From positions 44,269-108,268 of the forward strand of contig JAFPZX010000197.1 of assembly GCA_017417055.1 (NCBI GenBank): a stretch of 64,000 nt of DNA, given 5' to 3'. The notes beneath the pieces are model-generated. The model made no database searches. It was not told where the DNA came from and saw only the letters and a program-made list of their open reading frames with translations. Positions 32,850 to 39,261 of the stretch are shown piece after piece. The DNA comes from Anaerolineaceae bacterium. Lineage in GTDB: Bacteria; Chloroflexota; Anaerolineae; Anaerolineales; Anaerolineaceae. The first letter of the stretch is position 1, and every line of letters starts with the position of its first letter. The position numbers and the translations under genes were made by a program.

Positions 32850-32923
32850 CCTGAACGGGGACGGTTTACCCGAGAAACGAAGAGAACTGTCCTCCCGCCT
32901 TCACGGAATTATTCAGTGTTTAT
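32850..32923. repeat. IRA repeat copy 9
   Basis: It has GGGGACGGTTTACCC, then GAGAAACGAAG and GAACTGTCCTCCC, ending CACGGAATTATTCAGTGTTT. The left end is eroded. Confidence 0.65.
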
Positions 32924-32945
32924 TTTGTCGAAAATTAATGTAAAG

Positions 32946-33011
32946 TTCAGTGTTTTTAAACGTTTAATTCAATTGAAATTCAGTGCTTTTCAACGCTTAA
33001 TTCAATTAAAA
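32946..33011. repeat. Tandem duplication of a 33-base unit
   Basis: Two adjacent 33-base copies begin TTCAGTG, carry TTTAATTCAATT or CTTAATTCAATT, and differ at about six positions. They lie about 100 bases before the Rpn-like gene and could be an operator region. Confidence 0.7.
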
Positions 33012-33056
33012 ATCATCGTTTTCAATTTATTTTCTGTCGATGGTTTAATTTGACTC

Positions 33057-33085
33057 TTGAAAATACCGATGATTAATGGTATTCT
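33057..33085 (+). promoter_or_regulatory. Candidate promoter of Rpn-like gene
   Basis: TTGAAA (33057-33062) and TATTCT (33080-33085) have a 17-base spacer, about 30 bases before the start codon. Confidence 0.4.
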
Positions 33086-33113
33086 TTAGGTAGAAAACGT
33101 AACGGAGTGCTTC

Positions 33114-34064
33114 ATGGAAAAGAAAAAAGTTGTTCGATTAAGTCCGCTGAACAATCTGGTATTTTCCTGCATATTTCAAAGTGAAAAGAAATCAGGCCAG
33201 GCAATGCTGGAATTTCTGAATGCGATTCTGGTTCATGTTGGGGAAGAACCGATCGAAGAAATCATCAGCATGATAAGTGAGTATCCGTTGATTTCGGAAA
33301 GTGTCGGGCAAAAATACGGCCGGCTGGATGTCAGGGTTCGGGCAAAATCAGGACGGATATTTGATATTGAAGTACAAATCGAAAAAGACTACGTGAATGA
33401 GCGATCGTTCTTTTATGGCGGGAAACTGGTTACGAATGAATTTGAATCCGGACTGACTTATGATAAGATGCCGCCTGTGCGTGTGATCAATATCGTGGAT
33501 TTTTATATCCGGGAGGATCATCAAAATGTTGTCGAGCCGGTAATCATGGTCTATGAAAATAACCGTGAAGAACAGGCTACGGATGTATTCAAGATGTATC
33601 ATATTCAGATGCCGGCATTTCGAAAGAATCACAAAACACTGGCATCTGTGAAGGATGATTTATTTTTGACATGGCTGTATTTGCTGGACAACGGCTATAA
33701 AAGTCAGGAAGAAATGGAGGAACTGGCAGCTATGACAGAGGGTATGTTGAATTTTGCGAAACAATATAATATCGCCATTAATGATCCGCTGCTGGTGAGA
33801 CGCTATCAGATGGATCAGGACGCCAAACGGGAAGAAGCCTTCAGAATGTCACTCGCAGAAGCGAAAGGTGAAAAAAGAGGCTTCAAACGAGGCGAAGAAA
33901 AGGGTTTCAAACGAGGCGAAGAAAAGGGCTTCAAACGAGGTAAGGAAGACGGTCAGAGAGCGAATCAGCTGGATAATGCCCGTCGGATGAAAGAGGACGG
34001 AATGGAGCCCATGCTGATTGCCAAATATACCGGTCTTGAGGAATCTGAAATATTAAAGCTTTAG
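33114..34064 (+). CDS. Rpn/PD-(D/E)XK family transposase-like nuclease
   Basis: This 316-residue protein matches the Rpn/PDDEXK transposase-like family of recombination-promoting DNA endonucleases. The N-terminus (RLSPLNNLVFSCIFQSE), the catalytic region GRLDVRVRAKSGRIFDIEVQ (D-x(n)-ExQ) and the MPPVRVINIVDF block are typical. Near the C-terminus three tandem copies of an eight-residue GFKRGEEK unit (residues 256-279) form a charged segment, common and variable in this family. CGGAG upstream supports the start. Such proteins are usually solitary; no element boundary is evident. Confidence 0.85.
   Translation: MEKKKVVRLSPLNNLVFSCIFQSEKKSGQAMLEFLNAILVHVGEEPIEEIISMISEYPLISESVGQKYGRLDVRVRAKSGRIFDIEVQIEKDYVNERSFFYGGKLVTNEFESGLTYDKMPPVRVINIVDFYIREDHQNVVEPVIMVYENNREEQATDVFKMYHIQMPAFRKNHKTLASVKDDLFLTWLYLLDNGYKSQEEMEELAAMTEGMLNFAKQYNIAINDPLLVRRYQMDQDAKREEAFRMSLAEAKGEKRGFKRGEEKGFKRGEEKGFKRGKEDGQRANQLDNARRMKEDGMEPMLIAKYTGLEESEILKL
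33879..33950. repeat. Three tandem 24-base units inside the Rpn-like gene
   Basis: Units 33879-33902, 33903-33926 and 33927-33950 are in frame; the first two differ by one base and the third is diverged at its end. Copy number could change without a frameshift. Confidence 0.85.
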
Positions 34065-34160
34065 GGAACCGCTGATTAATTCCTGCGAAGGCGAGAGGAC
34101 AGTTCCCCTCGTTCCTCGGGAGAACCGTCCCCGAACTGAATTAATCAGTGATTCCTTAGA
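34064..34160. repeat. IRA repeat copy 10 (most complete)
   Basis: It begins GGGAACCGCTGATTAATTCC immediately after the stop codon and ends GAATTAATCAGTGATTCCTT. These are imperfect 20-base terminal inverted repeats. The interior is GGACAGTTCCCC, CTCGTTCCTCGGGAG and ACCGTCCCC. Confidence 0.8.
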
Positions 34161-34180
34161 TTTTATTCGGAATAAAGCTG

Positions 34181-34360
34181 CCGGGGACTGGACCGCTTGC
34201 GGGCCTGTACCCGCCTGACGAAAACAGCGGATGGGCAGACGGGAAAATAGATGTTGAGGCACTTCTTTTCACAAAAAAAGCCGTGACGGACGCGGCAAAT
34301 GGTTGATTTTTAAGCTGACAGTCCGTGACGGGTACAAGCCCCTGCGGGTCCAGTCCCCGG
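34181..34360. repeat. IRE element with about 32-base terminal inverted repeats
   Basis: The left end (34181-34213) starts CCGGGGACTGGACCGC and the right end (34329-34360) is its imperfect reverse complement, ending GGTCCAGTCCCCGG. The 115-base interior codes for nothing recognisable. One similar end occurs alone at 55275. Confidence 0.65.
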
Positions 34361-34421
34361 TGAGCAACCACTGAATGGTAACGAATTTCGCACGATCCCG
34401 TCATTTTTTCAAAATAAATTC

Positions 34422-34450
34422 TTGACTTGCGGCGGGTTTTGATATAGAAT
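34422..34450 (+). promoter_or_regulatory. Promoter of tRNA-Leu
   Basis: TTGACT (34422-34427) and TAGAAT (34445-34450) have a 17-base spacer, ending 15 bases before the tRNA. Confidence 0.75.
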
Positions 34451-34464
34451 AAGATAAGTGTTGA

Positions 34465-34545
34465 GCCGAAGTGGCGGAACTGGCAGACGCGCACGACTCA
34501 AAATCGTGTACCTTGTGTATGTGGGTTCGATTCCCACCTTCGGCA
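34465..34545 (+). tRNA. tRNA-Leu (CAA)
   Basis: It is an 81-base tRNA with acceptor GCCGAAG/CTTCGGC, anticodon arm CACGA-CTCAAAA-TCGTG giving anticodon CAA, a short variable arm, T-arm GGGTTCGATTCCC and discriminator A, as expected for leucine tRNAs. CCA is not encoded. Confidence 0.95.
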
Positions 34546-34557
34546 CTGAGCATGAAC

Positions 34558-34589
34558 AAAAAAGACTCCGAAATTTCGGAGCCTTTTTT
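34558..34589. terminator. Bidirectional terminator after tRNA-Leu
   Basis: CTCCGA pairs with TCGGAG within CTCCGAAATTTCGGAG (34566-34581). A T run (34584-34589) follows and an A run (34558-34563) precedes, so it can serve tRNA-Leu and the convergent small gene. Confidence 0.85.
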
Positions 34590-34603
34590 CTTTGGCATGT
34601 GCT

Positions 34604-34837
34604 TTATTGTTTTCTCGGCCAGAAGAGCAGGATGGAGCCGCCGAGGGCCATTGTGAGGACGACAGCAAGCATGATGATATCTTCCCTGGTCCGGGGAATT
34701 TTCAGAATCGCGGGAACGTTGAACAGAGCGCCTGCCAACAGGACGACACCGATGAATCCCGTGATGCCGATATTGGCATCGTCTTTTTTATCTTCAGAGC
34801 CAGTTGGCTCGTTCGTCTTCTTCGGTTCCGTCTTCAT
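34604..34837 (-). CDS. Small membrane protein, two helices
   Basis: This 77-residue protein has a charged, Lys/Glu/Asp-rich N-terminus of about 22 residues followed by two hydrophobic helices (about 24-42 and 54-72) and a basic WPRKQ end. It was not recognised. Its start lies 44 bases inside the end of the upstream zinc-ribbon gene in another frame, so it is probably translated from the same message. Confidence 0.65.
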   Translation of the reverse strand: MKTEPKKTNEPTGSEDKKDDANIGITGFIGVVLLAGALFNVPAILKIPRTREDIIMLAVVLTMALGGSILLFWPRKQ

Positions 34838-35597
34838 TGCTTAATTTCGCCTCAACTACCGGGTTTTCCTCCGGCTGTTCTTCCAAATCAGCAGCTTGTT
34901 CCGCATTATCGGTTTCGGCTGATTGCGTCTCGGGCTCTTCCTCAGGTGTTTCGGCATCCGCTGTTACAGGTTCTGCGCTTTCATCAGCCGTGGGCTCTTC
35001 AGCTGTTTCTGATGTGGTTTCCTCTGTTTCTTCGTCTTCGTCCGGCAGATGGCGCAGCTTGCGGTAGCCTTTTTTGATGAGCGGCCAGGCCATCATCAAA
35101 CCGGCAGCCAGCCAGATAACCTGGGAAAGATAAGCCAGTGTTTCATTGACCGGCTGTCCTTCTTCGAGTGCCTGTTGGATTTGTCGTTTGACATCAAAAA
35201 ATCCCGTGATGGCGTAGTAGATCAGGTACAGACCGAGCCAGGGCATCACGCGGCGGAATCCGCTTTCCTGCTTCTTTTTCGGTTTGTTTTCCGGTGGTAC
35301 AGCTTCAGCCCGGTTTTTAGCCAGTTCTTCTTCGGTTTCCTTCCTTTCAAAGGCCTCCGGGTCGGCTCCCTGATGCAGCGGCATCCCGCAGTATTTGCAG
35401 ACAGCCAGGTTGTCGGTGTTGGGTTCCAGACAGTTTGGACAGATATCCAGATTTCCGGTGTTTTCTTCGCTGACATCAGAGCCGAGATCGGAAGGCAGCG
35501 TATTGGAATCCGGAGCTTCGTCCGTTTTCACTATTTTGTTTTTTTCTGCATCGTTTACAATTGTTTGATCGTTATTTTGTAATTCATTATTTTCCAT
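34794..35597 (-). CDS. Zinc-ribbon membrane protein
   Basis: This 267-residue protein has an N-terminal zinc ribbon (CPNCLEPNTDNLAVCKYCG at about residues 53-71), a basic linker, two membrane segments (about 119-132 and 155-173) and a very acidic C-terminal tail of about 80 residues rich in Glu, Thr and Ala. Function is unknown. Its zinc ribbon closely resembles that of the gene at 37420-37926, on the other side of the AT-rich operon. Confidence 0.75.
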   Translation of the reverse strand: MENNELQNNDQTIVNDAEKNKIVKTDEAPDSNTLPSDLGSDVSEENTGNLDICPNCLEPNTDNLAVCKYCGMPLHQGADPEAFERKETEEELAKNRAEAVPPENKPKKKQESGFRRVMPWLGLYLIYYAITGFFDVKRQIQQALEEGQPVNETLAYLSQVIWLAAGLMMAWPLIKKGYRKLRHLPDEDEETEETTSETAEEPTADESAEPVTADAETPEEEPETQSAETDNAEQAADLEEQPEENPVVEAKLSNEDGTEEDERANWL

Positions 35598-35689
35598 ATA
35601 ACAGAAATCCTTTCACTATTCCTCGGAGACTGTCCCCGTGTTTCAATTGTACCCCAATGTCCGGTACTCTTTGTTTGTTCATCTTTCCG

Positions 35690-36118
35690 CTAAAAAACCT
35701 TTCCCAGCGTAAAAATAGTTTTTCCTTCAACAGATGCGCTGCGCAGTTCATAGATTTCATCCTGTGTCAGCTGCAGTCCGGTCGGATTCCTGCCAATAAG
35801 AATATATTGGTTTTGTCCGTCAAAGGCGATATAACTTCGCATGGTATCATCGAGCAGCAGATCTGCGTTGTCAATAACAAAAAGCTTTCCCTTTGACTTT
35901 TTGATCGTATTTTTATAGTTTTTTGTCTTATCAAGATAATTGAAACACCTGAAATCCTTTCGTTCTGCTGCCAGTTCCTCTAAAAACGAATAAACCGCGG
36001 ATTTTCCTGTTCCCGAATCACCGGAAATAAAGGTAATATTATATTCAAGACGGAAATTAACTTCAAAAGAGGTGTGTTTTGTTTGAATCTGATCCGTTAT
36101 AACCGGTTTAATCTTCAT
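35690..36118 (-). CDS. Small P-loop NTPase of three-gene AT-rich operon
   Basis: This 142-residue protein has a Walker A motif GDSGTGKS (33-40) and a Walker B-like LFVIDNAD (79-86), the core of a minimal P-loop ATPase with no attached domain. It overlaps the DUF4869-like gene by 11 bases, so the two are translationally coupled. The three-gene operon is strongly AT-rich against its neighbours, pointing to horizontal acquisition. It could power or gate the TOPRIM-like protein, but no biochemical role can be read from the sequence. Confidence 0.8.
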   Translation of the reverse strand: MKIKPVITDQIQTKHTSFEVNFRLEYNITFISGDSGTGKSAVYSFLEELAAERKDFRCFNYLDKTKNYKNTIKKSKGKLFVIDNADLLLDDTMRSYIAFDGQNQYILIGRNPTGLQLTQDEIYELRSASVEGKTIFTLGKVF

Positions 36119-36548
36119 TCTGCCACCATTCCTTCAGTTTTTCATAAGAATTAATTTCCCGCAAACCATTTTTATCAAATACATTTACCCGGTCAAAATC
36201 AAATGAAATCAGCGGAAATTCACAATAGATATTGCCTTCCGGGAGTGAATAAATGACATCAAGAGCGTTTTCTCCGCATTCTCTGATATCAAAAACTTTA
36301 TCCGGATTATACAAAATGTTTAGCGCTGTTTTACATCCGGTAGATATTTTATCAATATTCAGTCTCGTGTTGTCGAATCTGGAAAGGACAGCATATTTGT
36401 CTATCATCTCAGAATGATCAATATTTTTGATTATATCAGATGCTCTGTCATCAAGATGCTCCGAGGTATATTGATTGAAATATGTATCGTTTATTTCAAT
36501 CAATTCCATTTTTTTCGTATTCGGCTTTTTCTTATATACTGTAATCAT
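36108..36548 (-). CDS. DUF4869-like protein of AT-rich operon
   Basis: This 146-residue protein has the segment ISTGCKTALNILYNPDKVF, then ECGENALDVI and LPEGNIYC, a pattern recalled from proteins annotated as DUF4869; this is from memory and unverified. No signal or membrane segment is present. The start codon directly follows the stop of the upstream gene (TAAATG). Function is unknown; it is the middle gene of a tight three-gene operon. Confidence 0.75.
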   Translation of the reverse strand: MITVYKKKPNTKKMELIEINDTYFNQYTSEHLDDRASDIIKNIDHSEMIDKYAVLSRFDNTRLNIDKISTGCKTALNILYNPDKVFDIRECGENALDVIYSLPEGNIYCEFPLISFDFDRVNVFDKNGLREINSYEKLKEWWQNED

Positions 36549-37238
36549 TTATAGTCCCGCCCTATCAAAAGCATCCTTTAATATCGATCTGTTTACTAAC
36601 AATTCAGCCTTTTTATTTGCTGAAATTCTGTTATCGTCAAGCCCGCAGATATCATCTTTTTGTCTTTCGTCCCATTCACAACAATTATTGACAAAGCATC
36701 TGCCAAGTTTTCCCTTGCTCGTTTCGAAACCGGTATTTCTGGTGATTTCAAATAATATTTTAGCAGCAATTTGTTCCGTATTTTTGTTATCCGATTGACC
36801 TGTCAAATTCTTCAATTTTTCCAGATCAGTCCCCTCACCCAAAGTTAGCTGTATTTTGATCAACAAAGCTCGTGCATCAAGATATTTTTGTCTTTTATCT
36901 CTCAGGTGATCTTTTTCAGCAAAGATCCATTGTTCAAGTAAATCAAAAGATAATAACGCAAACTCAAAGGAGTGTAATTTGATAATTCGGACGTTTGCTT
37001 TTCCTTTCACAACCTTGTTTAGTTGTAAGTTTTCCCTGAGAACATCCGGATTATCAGTGGCAGAATCCATAAGAATATAGTAGGTATTTCCATCAGATGT
37101 AATTTTGCCGGCGGCTTTTCTCAGTCCTGTATTTGTTTTCTTTGTCTCAACTTTAATTTCCGGAAATAAAGCATTACACACAGCGCACCAAAAAAGGTAA
37201 CCTGATCCGCTGTCTTCACACCACAAATATTTTCCCAT
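36549..37238 (-). CDS. Possible TOPRIM-like protein of AT-rich operon
   Basis: This 229-residue protein opens the operon. GAGGAG nine bases upstream places the start at 37238; a longer frame starting at 37295 lacks a site. Acidic patches in order are LWCEDSGSGYLFWCAV, then YYILMDSATDNPDV, then IIKLHSFEFALLSF. This resembles the E, then DxD, then aromatic-E layout of TOPRIM/OLD or RloB-type nucleases, but the match is weak and the usual DxD is not exact. A C-terminal region holds four cysteines (RCFVNNCCEW, DICGL). Function is unknown. Confidence 0.7.
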   Translation of the reverse strand: MGKYLWCEDSGSGYLFWCAVCNALFPEIKVETKKTNTGLRKAAGKITSDGNTYYILMDSATDNPDVLRENLQLNKVVKGKANVRIIKLHSFEFALLSFDLLEQWIFAEKDHLRDKRQKYLDARALLIKIQLTLGEGTDLEKLKNLTGQSDNKNTEQIAAKILFEITRNTGFETSKGKLGRCFVNNCCEWDERQKDDICGLDDNRISANKKAELLVNRSILKDAFDRAGL

Positions 37239-37419
37239 AATTATATTCTCCTCTTGTACTGAACCATTCAGCGTTTTTTTGTGATTACGCATCATTGTTT
37301 TTCATTTAGTTTGTAATTTTCAAACGCTTCTCGATAAGTGGTGTGCTTTTTTATGGCTGATCAGTGCTTTGATCAATTGACTTTCCCTTTATAGGACAGT
37401 CCCTAATGCAGCCACAGAC

Positions 37420-37926
37420 TCAGAAAATCGTCAGCAGTGTAACCGCGCTGATAAGGATCGTAACAGCTATTACAGGGATAATGCAGCCCAGGCAGCTGCC
37501 TGATTTATTGGCAGAGGGTTTTTTCACCGGGCTTTTTCCGGATCCCGGACCGAAGCGCGGGTCGTCCGGCTCCAGACCGGGGATGCTGAATCCTCCGGAG
37601 GAGACTTTCTTTAAGGTTGAGGCGGCTGAGCCGCTGAGGATCGTTCCGGCAAGGGCGGCTGCCTTTTCTACCGGGTCATTGATGCGGATCGTCTGTCCGT
37701 TGGGAAGGTTGACATTGACATGCTGGTCATCCTTGCTATTCAAATTGAACTCCACGACGTCCTTTTCCCGGTTGGCTTCGATCCAGGCTTCCTTGTCAAG
37801 TTTGGCCTGTTCCCGCGGGTCGATGGACCCTTCCGGGATCGTCTCTTCCCCAAAGCCCATGCCGCAGTAATCACAGATGCGGTTTTCCGGTGCGTTGGGT
37901 CCGCCGCAATGGGTACATTCTTTCAT
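37420..37926 (-). CDS. Zinc-ribbon protein with C-terminal membrane helix
   Basis: This 168-residue protein has an N-terminal zinc ribbon (CTHCGG, then CDYCGMGF), a soluble middle with a VNVNLPNGQTIRIND beta segment, a Gly/Ser/Pro-rich linker and one C-terminal membrane helix (about 143-168, CIIPVIAVTILISAV). It is thus tail-anchored. Its ATG overlaps the upstream gene's stop by four bases. Function unknown. It ends the secA-holB minus-strand group. Confidence 0.75.
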   Translation of the reverse strand: MKECTHCGGPNAPENRICDYCGMGFGEETIPEGSIDPREQAKLDKEAWIEANREKDVVEFNLNSKDDQHVNVNLPNGQTIRINDPVEKAAALAGTILSGSAASTLKKVSSGGFSIPGLEPDDPRFGPGSGKSPVKKPSANKSGSCLGCIIPVIAVTILISAVTLLTIF

Positions 37927-38228
37927 AATAATCCTCCTTCCCGCTGGTTTTCACGCGGATAAACCTGTTCTTCACAGAAAAAGTGGTCACCGTCAGTGAC
38001 GTAACCGTAAAATATTTCCATCCTGTGCAGACTCATGGCATAAAATTCGATCATGCCGTGAGACATGATGAACTGCAGTTTTTGGTCGGTCTTTTCGTCA
38101 ACATAAAAGCAGCATAGCGGTCTTCCGTCTTCCACGATCAGCAGGCCATAAGAAAAACCCCGGTACGCGGGGTGCTGCGGAACACCTTCCAGATCAAAGA
38201 TATTTTCATATAATTCGTCTAAATCCAT
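37923..38228 (-). CDS. Hypothetical small protein in secA-holB operon
   Basis: This 101-residue cytoplasmic protein was not recognised. It opens MDLDELYENIFDLEG and contains a beta-rich core (YGLLIVEDGRPLCCFYVDE, then IEFYAMSLHRMEIFYGYV). It starts nine bases after holB and overlaps the zinc-ribbon gene by four bases, so it belongs to the same transcript. Confidence 0.7.
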   Translation of the reverse strand: MDLDELYENIFDLEGVPQHPAYRGFSYGLLIVEDGRPLCCFYVDEKTDQKLQFIMSHGMIEFYAMSLHRMEIFYGYVTDGDHFFCEEQVYPRENQREGGLL

Positions 38229-38237
38229 ACAATTGCC

Positions 38238-39239
38238 TCACAGGTTCGGAAAATTCAGCAGCAGGTTTTCTGTCAGCAGCTGGAGATTGACATTCGCGTT
38301 CAAATAGGAGATCATACGGTTGATTTCCGTAATGGATTCCCGGAATACTTTCGGAGAGCCTTTCCCTGCGTATTTTTCCAGATCATCCTTCAGGGCTAGA
38401 AAACTGATCGGAGGGTCGCTTTCCTCTGTGGAGACGGAAAGCAGCAGCAAATCACGGAACAGGGACTGCCAGACCTGCAGCGTTTCCCGCAATACCGGAC
38501 GTTTTTTGACATCTTTGAATGAAGCCGCATAGGCAAAGCGCTGCACGGTGCCCTGTCCCAGCAGTTCAAGTCCATCCGAAGCGATGGAGACGATGCGGTC
38601 CGCGTCATCCGGTGCGTCGGCAAGACGCAGGGCATATCCGGGTCTGCCGCCAGCCAGATGGGAGAGCCTGAGTGCTTCATCCGGGAGCATCATGCGCGCG
38701 GTTTCCATCTTTTTTGCCAGCGCATCCAAAGCCATCGGACGCAGGCGGATCACTTCACATCGGGAGCTGATGGTTGGCAGCAGCGCGTTTTCATTGCTGG
38801 CAGTCAGCATCAATTTGGAAAGCGGCGTCGGTTCTTCAAGGGTTTTGAGCAGAGCGTTTTGGGCATTGAGATTGGCTTCCTCAAACCGCAGGAAGAGGGC
38901 TGTCCGCCAGGGTGCGGCGTAGGGCTGCATGTTGAGATTGTGCTGGATTTCCCGTACGGTATCGATTTTCAGGGTTTCGCCGGGAGCAGCTGCCTGTCCG
39001 ATAAAAAGATCGGTATGCTGCAATTTTGCCAGCGACTTGCAGTTGCGGCAGCTGCCGCAGAATTCACCCGGTTCCGGCGGGTTCTGGCAGTAGAGCGCTT
39101 TAATGAAGGCCAGAGCCAGCGTGCGCCGTCCGATCCCGGGTGCACCCGTGAACAGATAAGCGTGACGCGTCAGTCCGCCGGATATATGCTTTTTCAAAAG
39201 ATTTTCAGCCCATTCATGGCCCCAGACATCCCAGCCCAT
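38238..39239 (-). CDS. holB: DNA polymerase III delta prime subunit
   Basis: This 333-residue clamp-loader subunit has the AAA+ fold: FTGAPGIGRRTLALAF (a P-loop with Arg in place of the usual Lys, seen in non-hydrolysing delta prime subunits), a zinc module CGSCRNCKSL, then FEEANLNAQNALLKTLEEP and LTASNENALLPTISSRC with the SRC motif. AAGGA five bases upstream selects ATG 39239 over a TTG at 39251. It follows secA by 22 bases. Confidence 0.93.
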   Translation of the reverse strand: MGWDVWGHEWAENLLKKHISGGLTRHAYLFTGAPGIGRRTLALAFIKALYCQNPPEPGEFCGSCRNCKSLAKLQHTDLFIGQAAAPGETLKIDTVREIQHNLNMQPYAAPWRTALFLRFEEANLNAQNALLKTLEEPTPLSKLMLTASNENALLPTISSRCEVIRLRPMALDALAKKMETARMMLPDEALRLSHLAGGRPGYALRLADAPDDADRIVSIASDGLELLGQGTVQRFAYAASFKDVKKRPVLRETLQVWQSLFRDLLLLSVSTEESDPPISFLALKDDLEKYAGKGSPKVFRESITEINRMISYLNANVNLQLLTENLLLNFPNL

Positions 39240-39261
39240 AGTTTCCTTCAACTACCAACTA

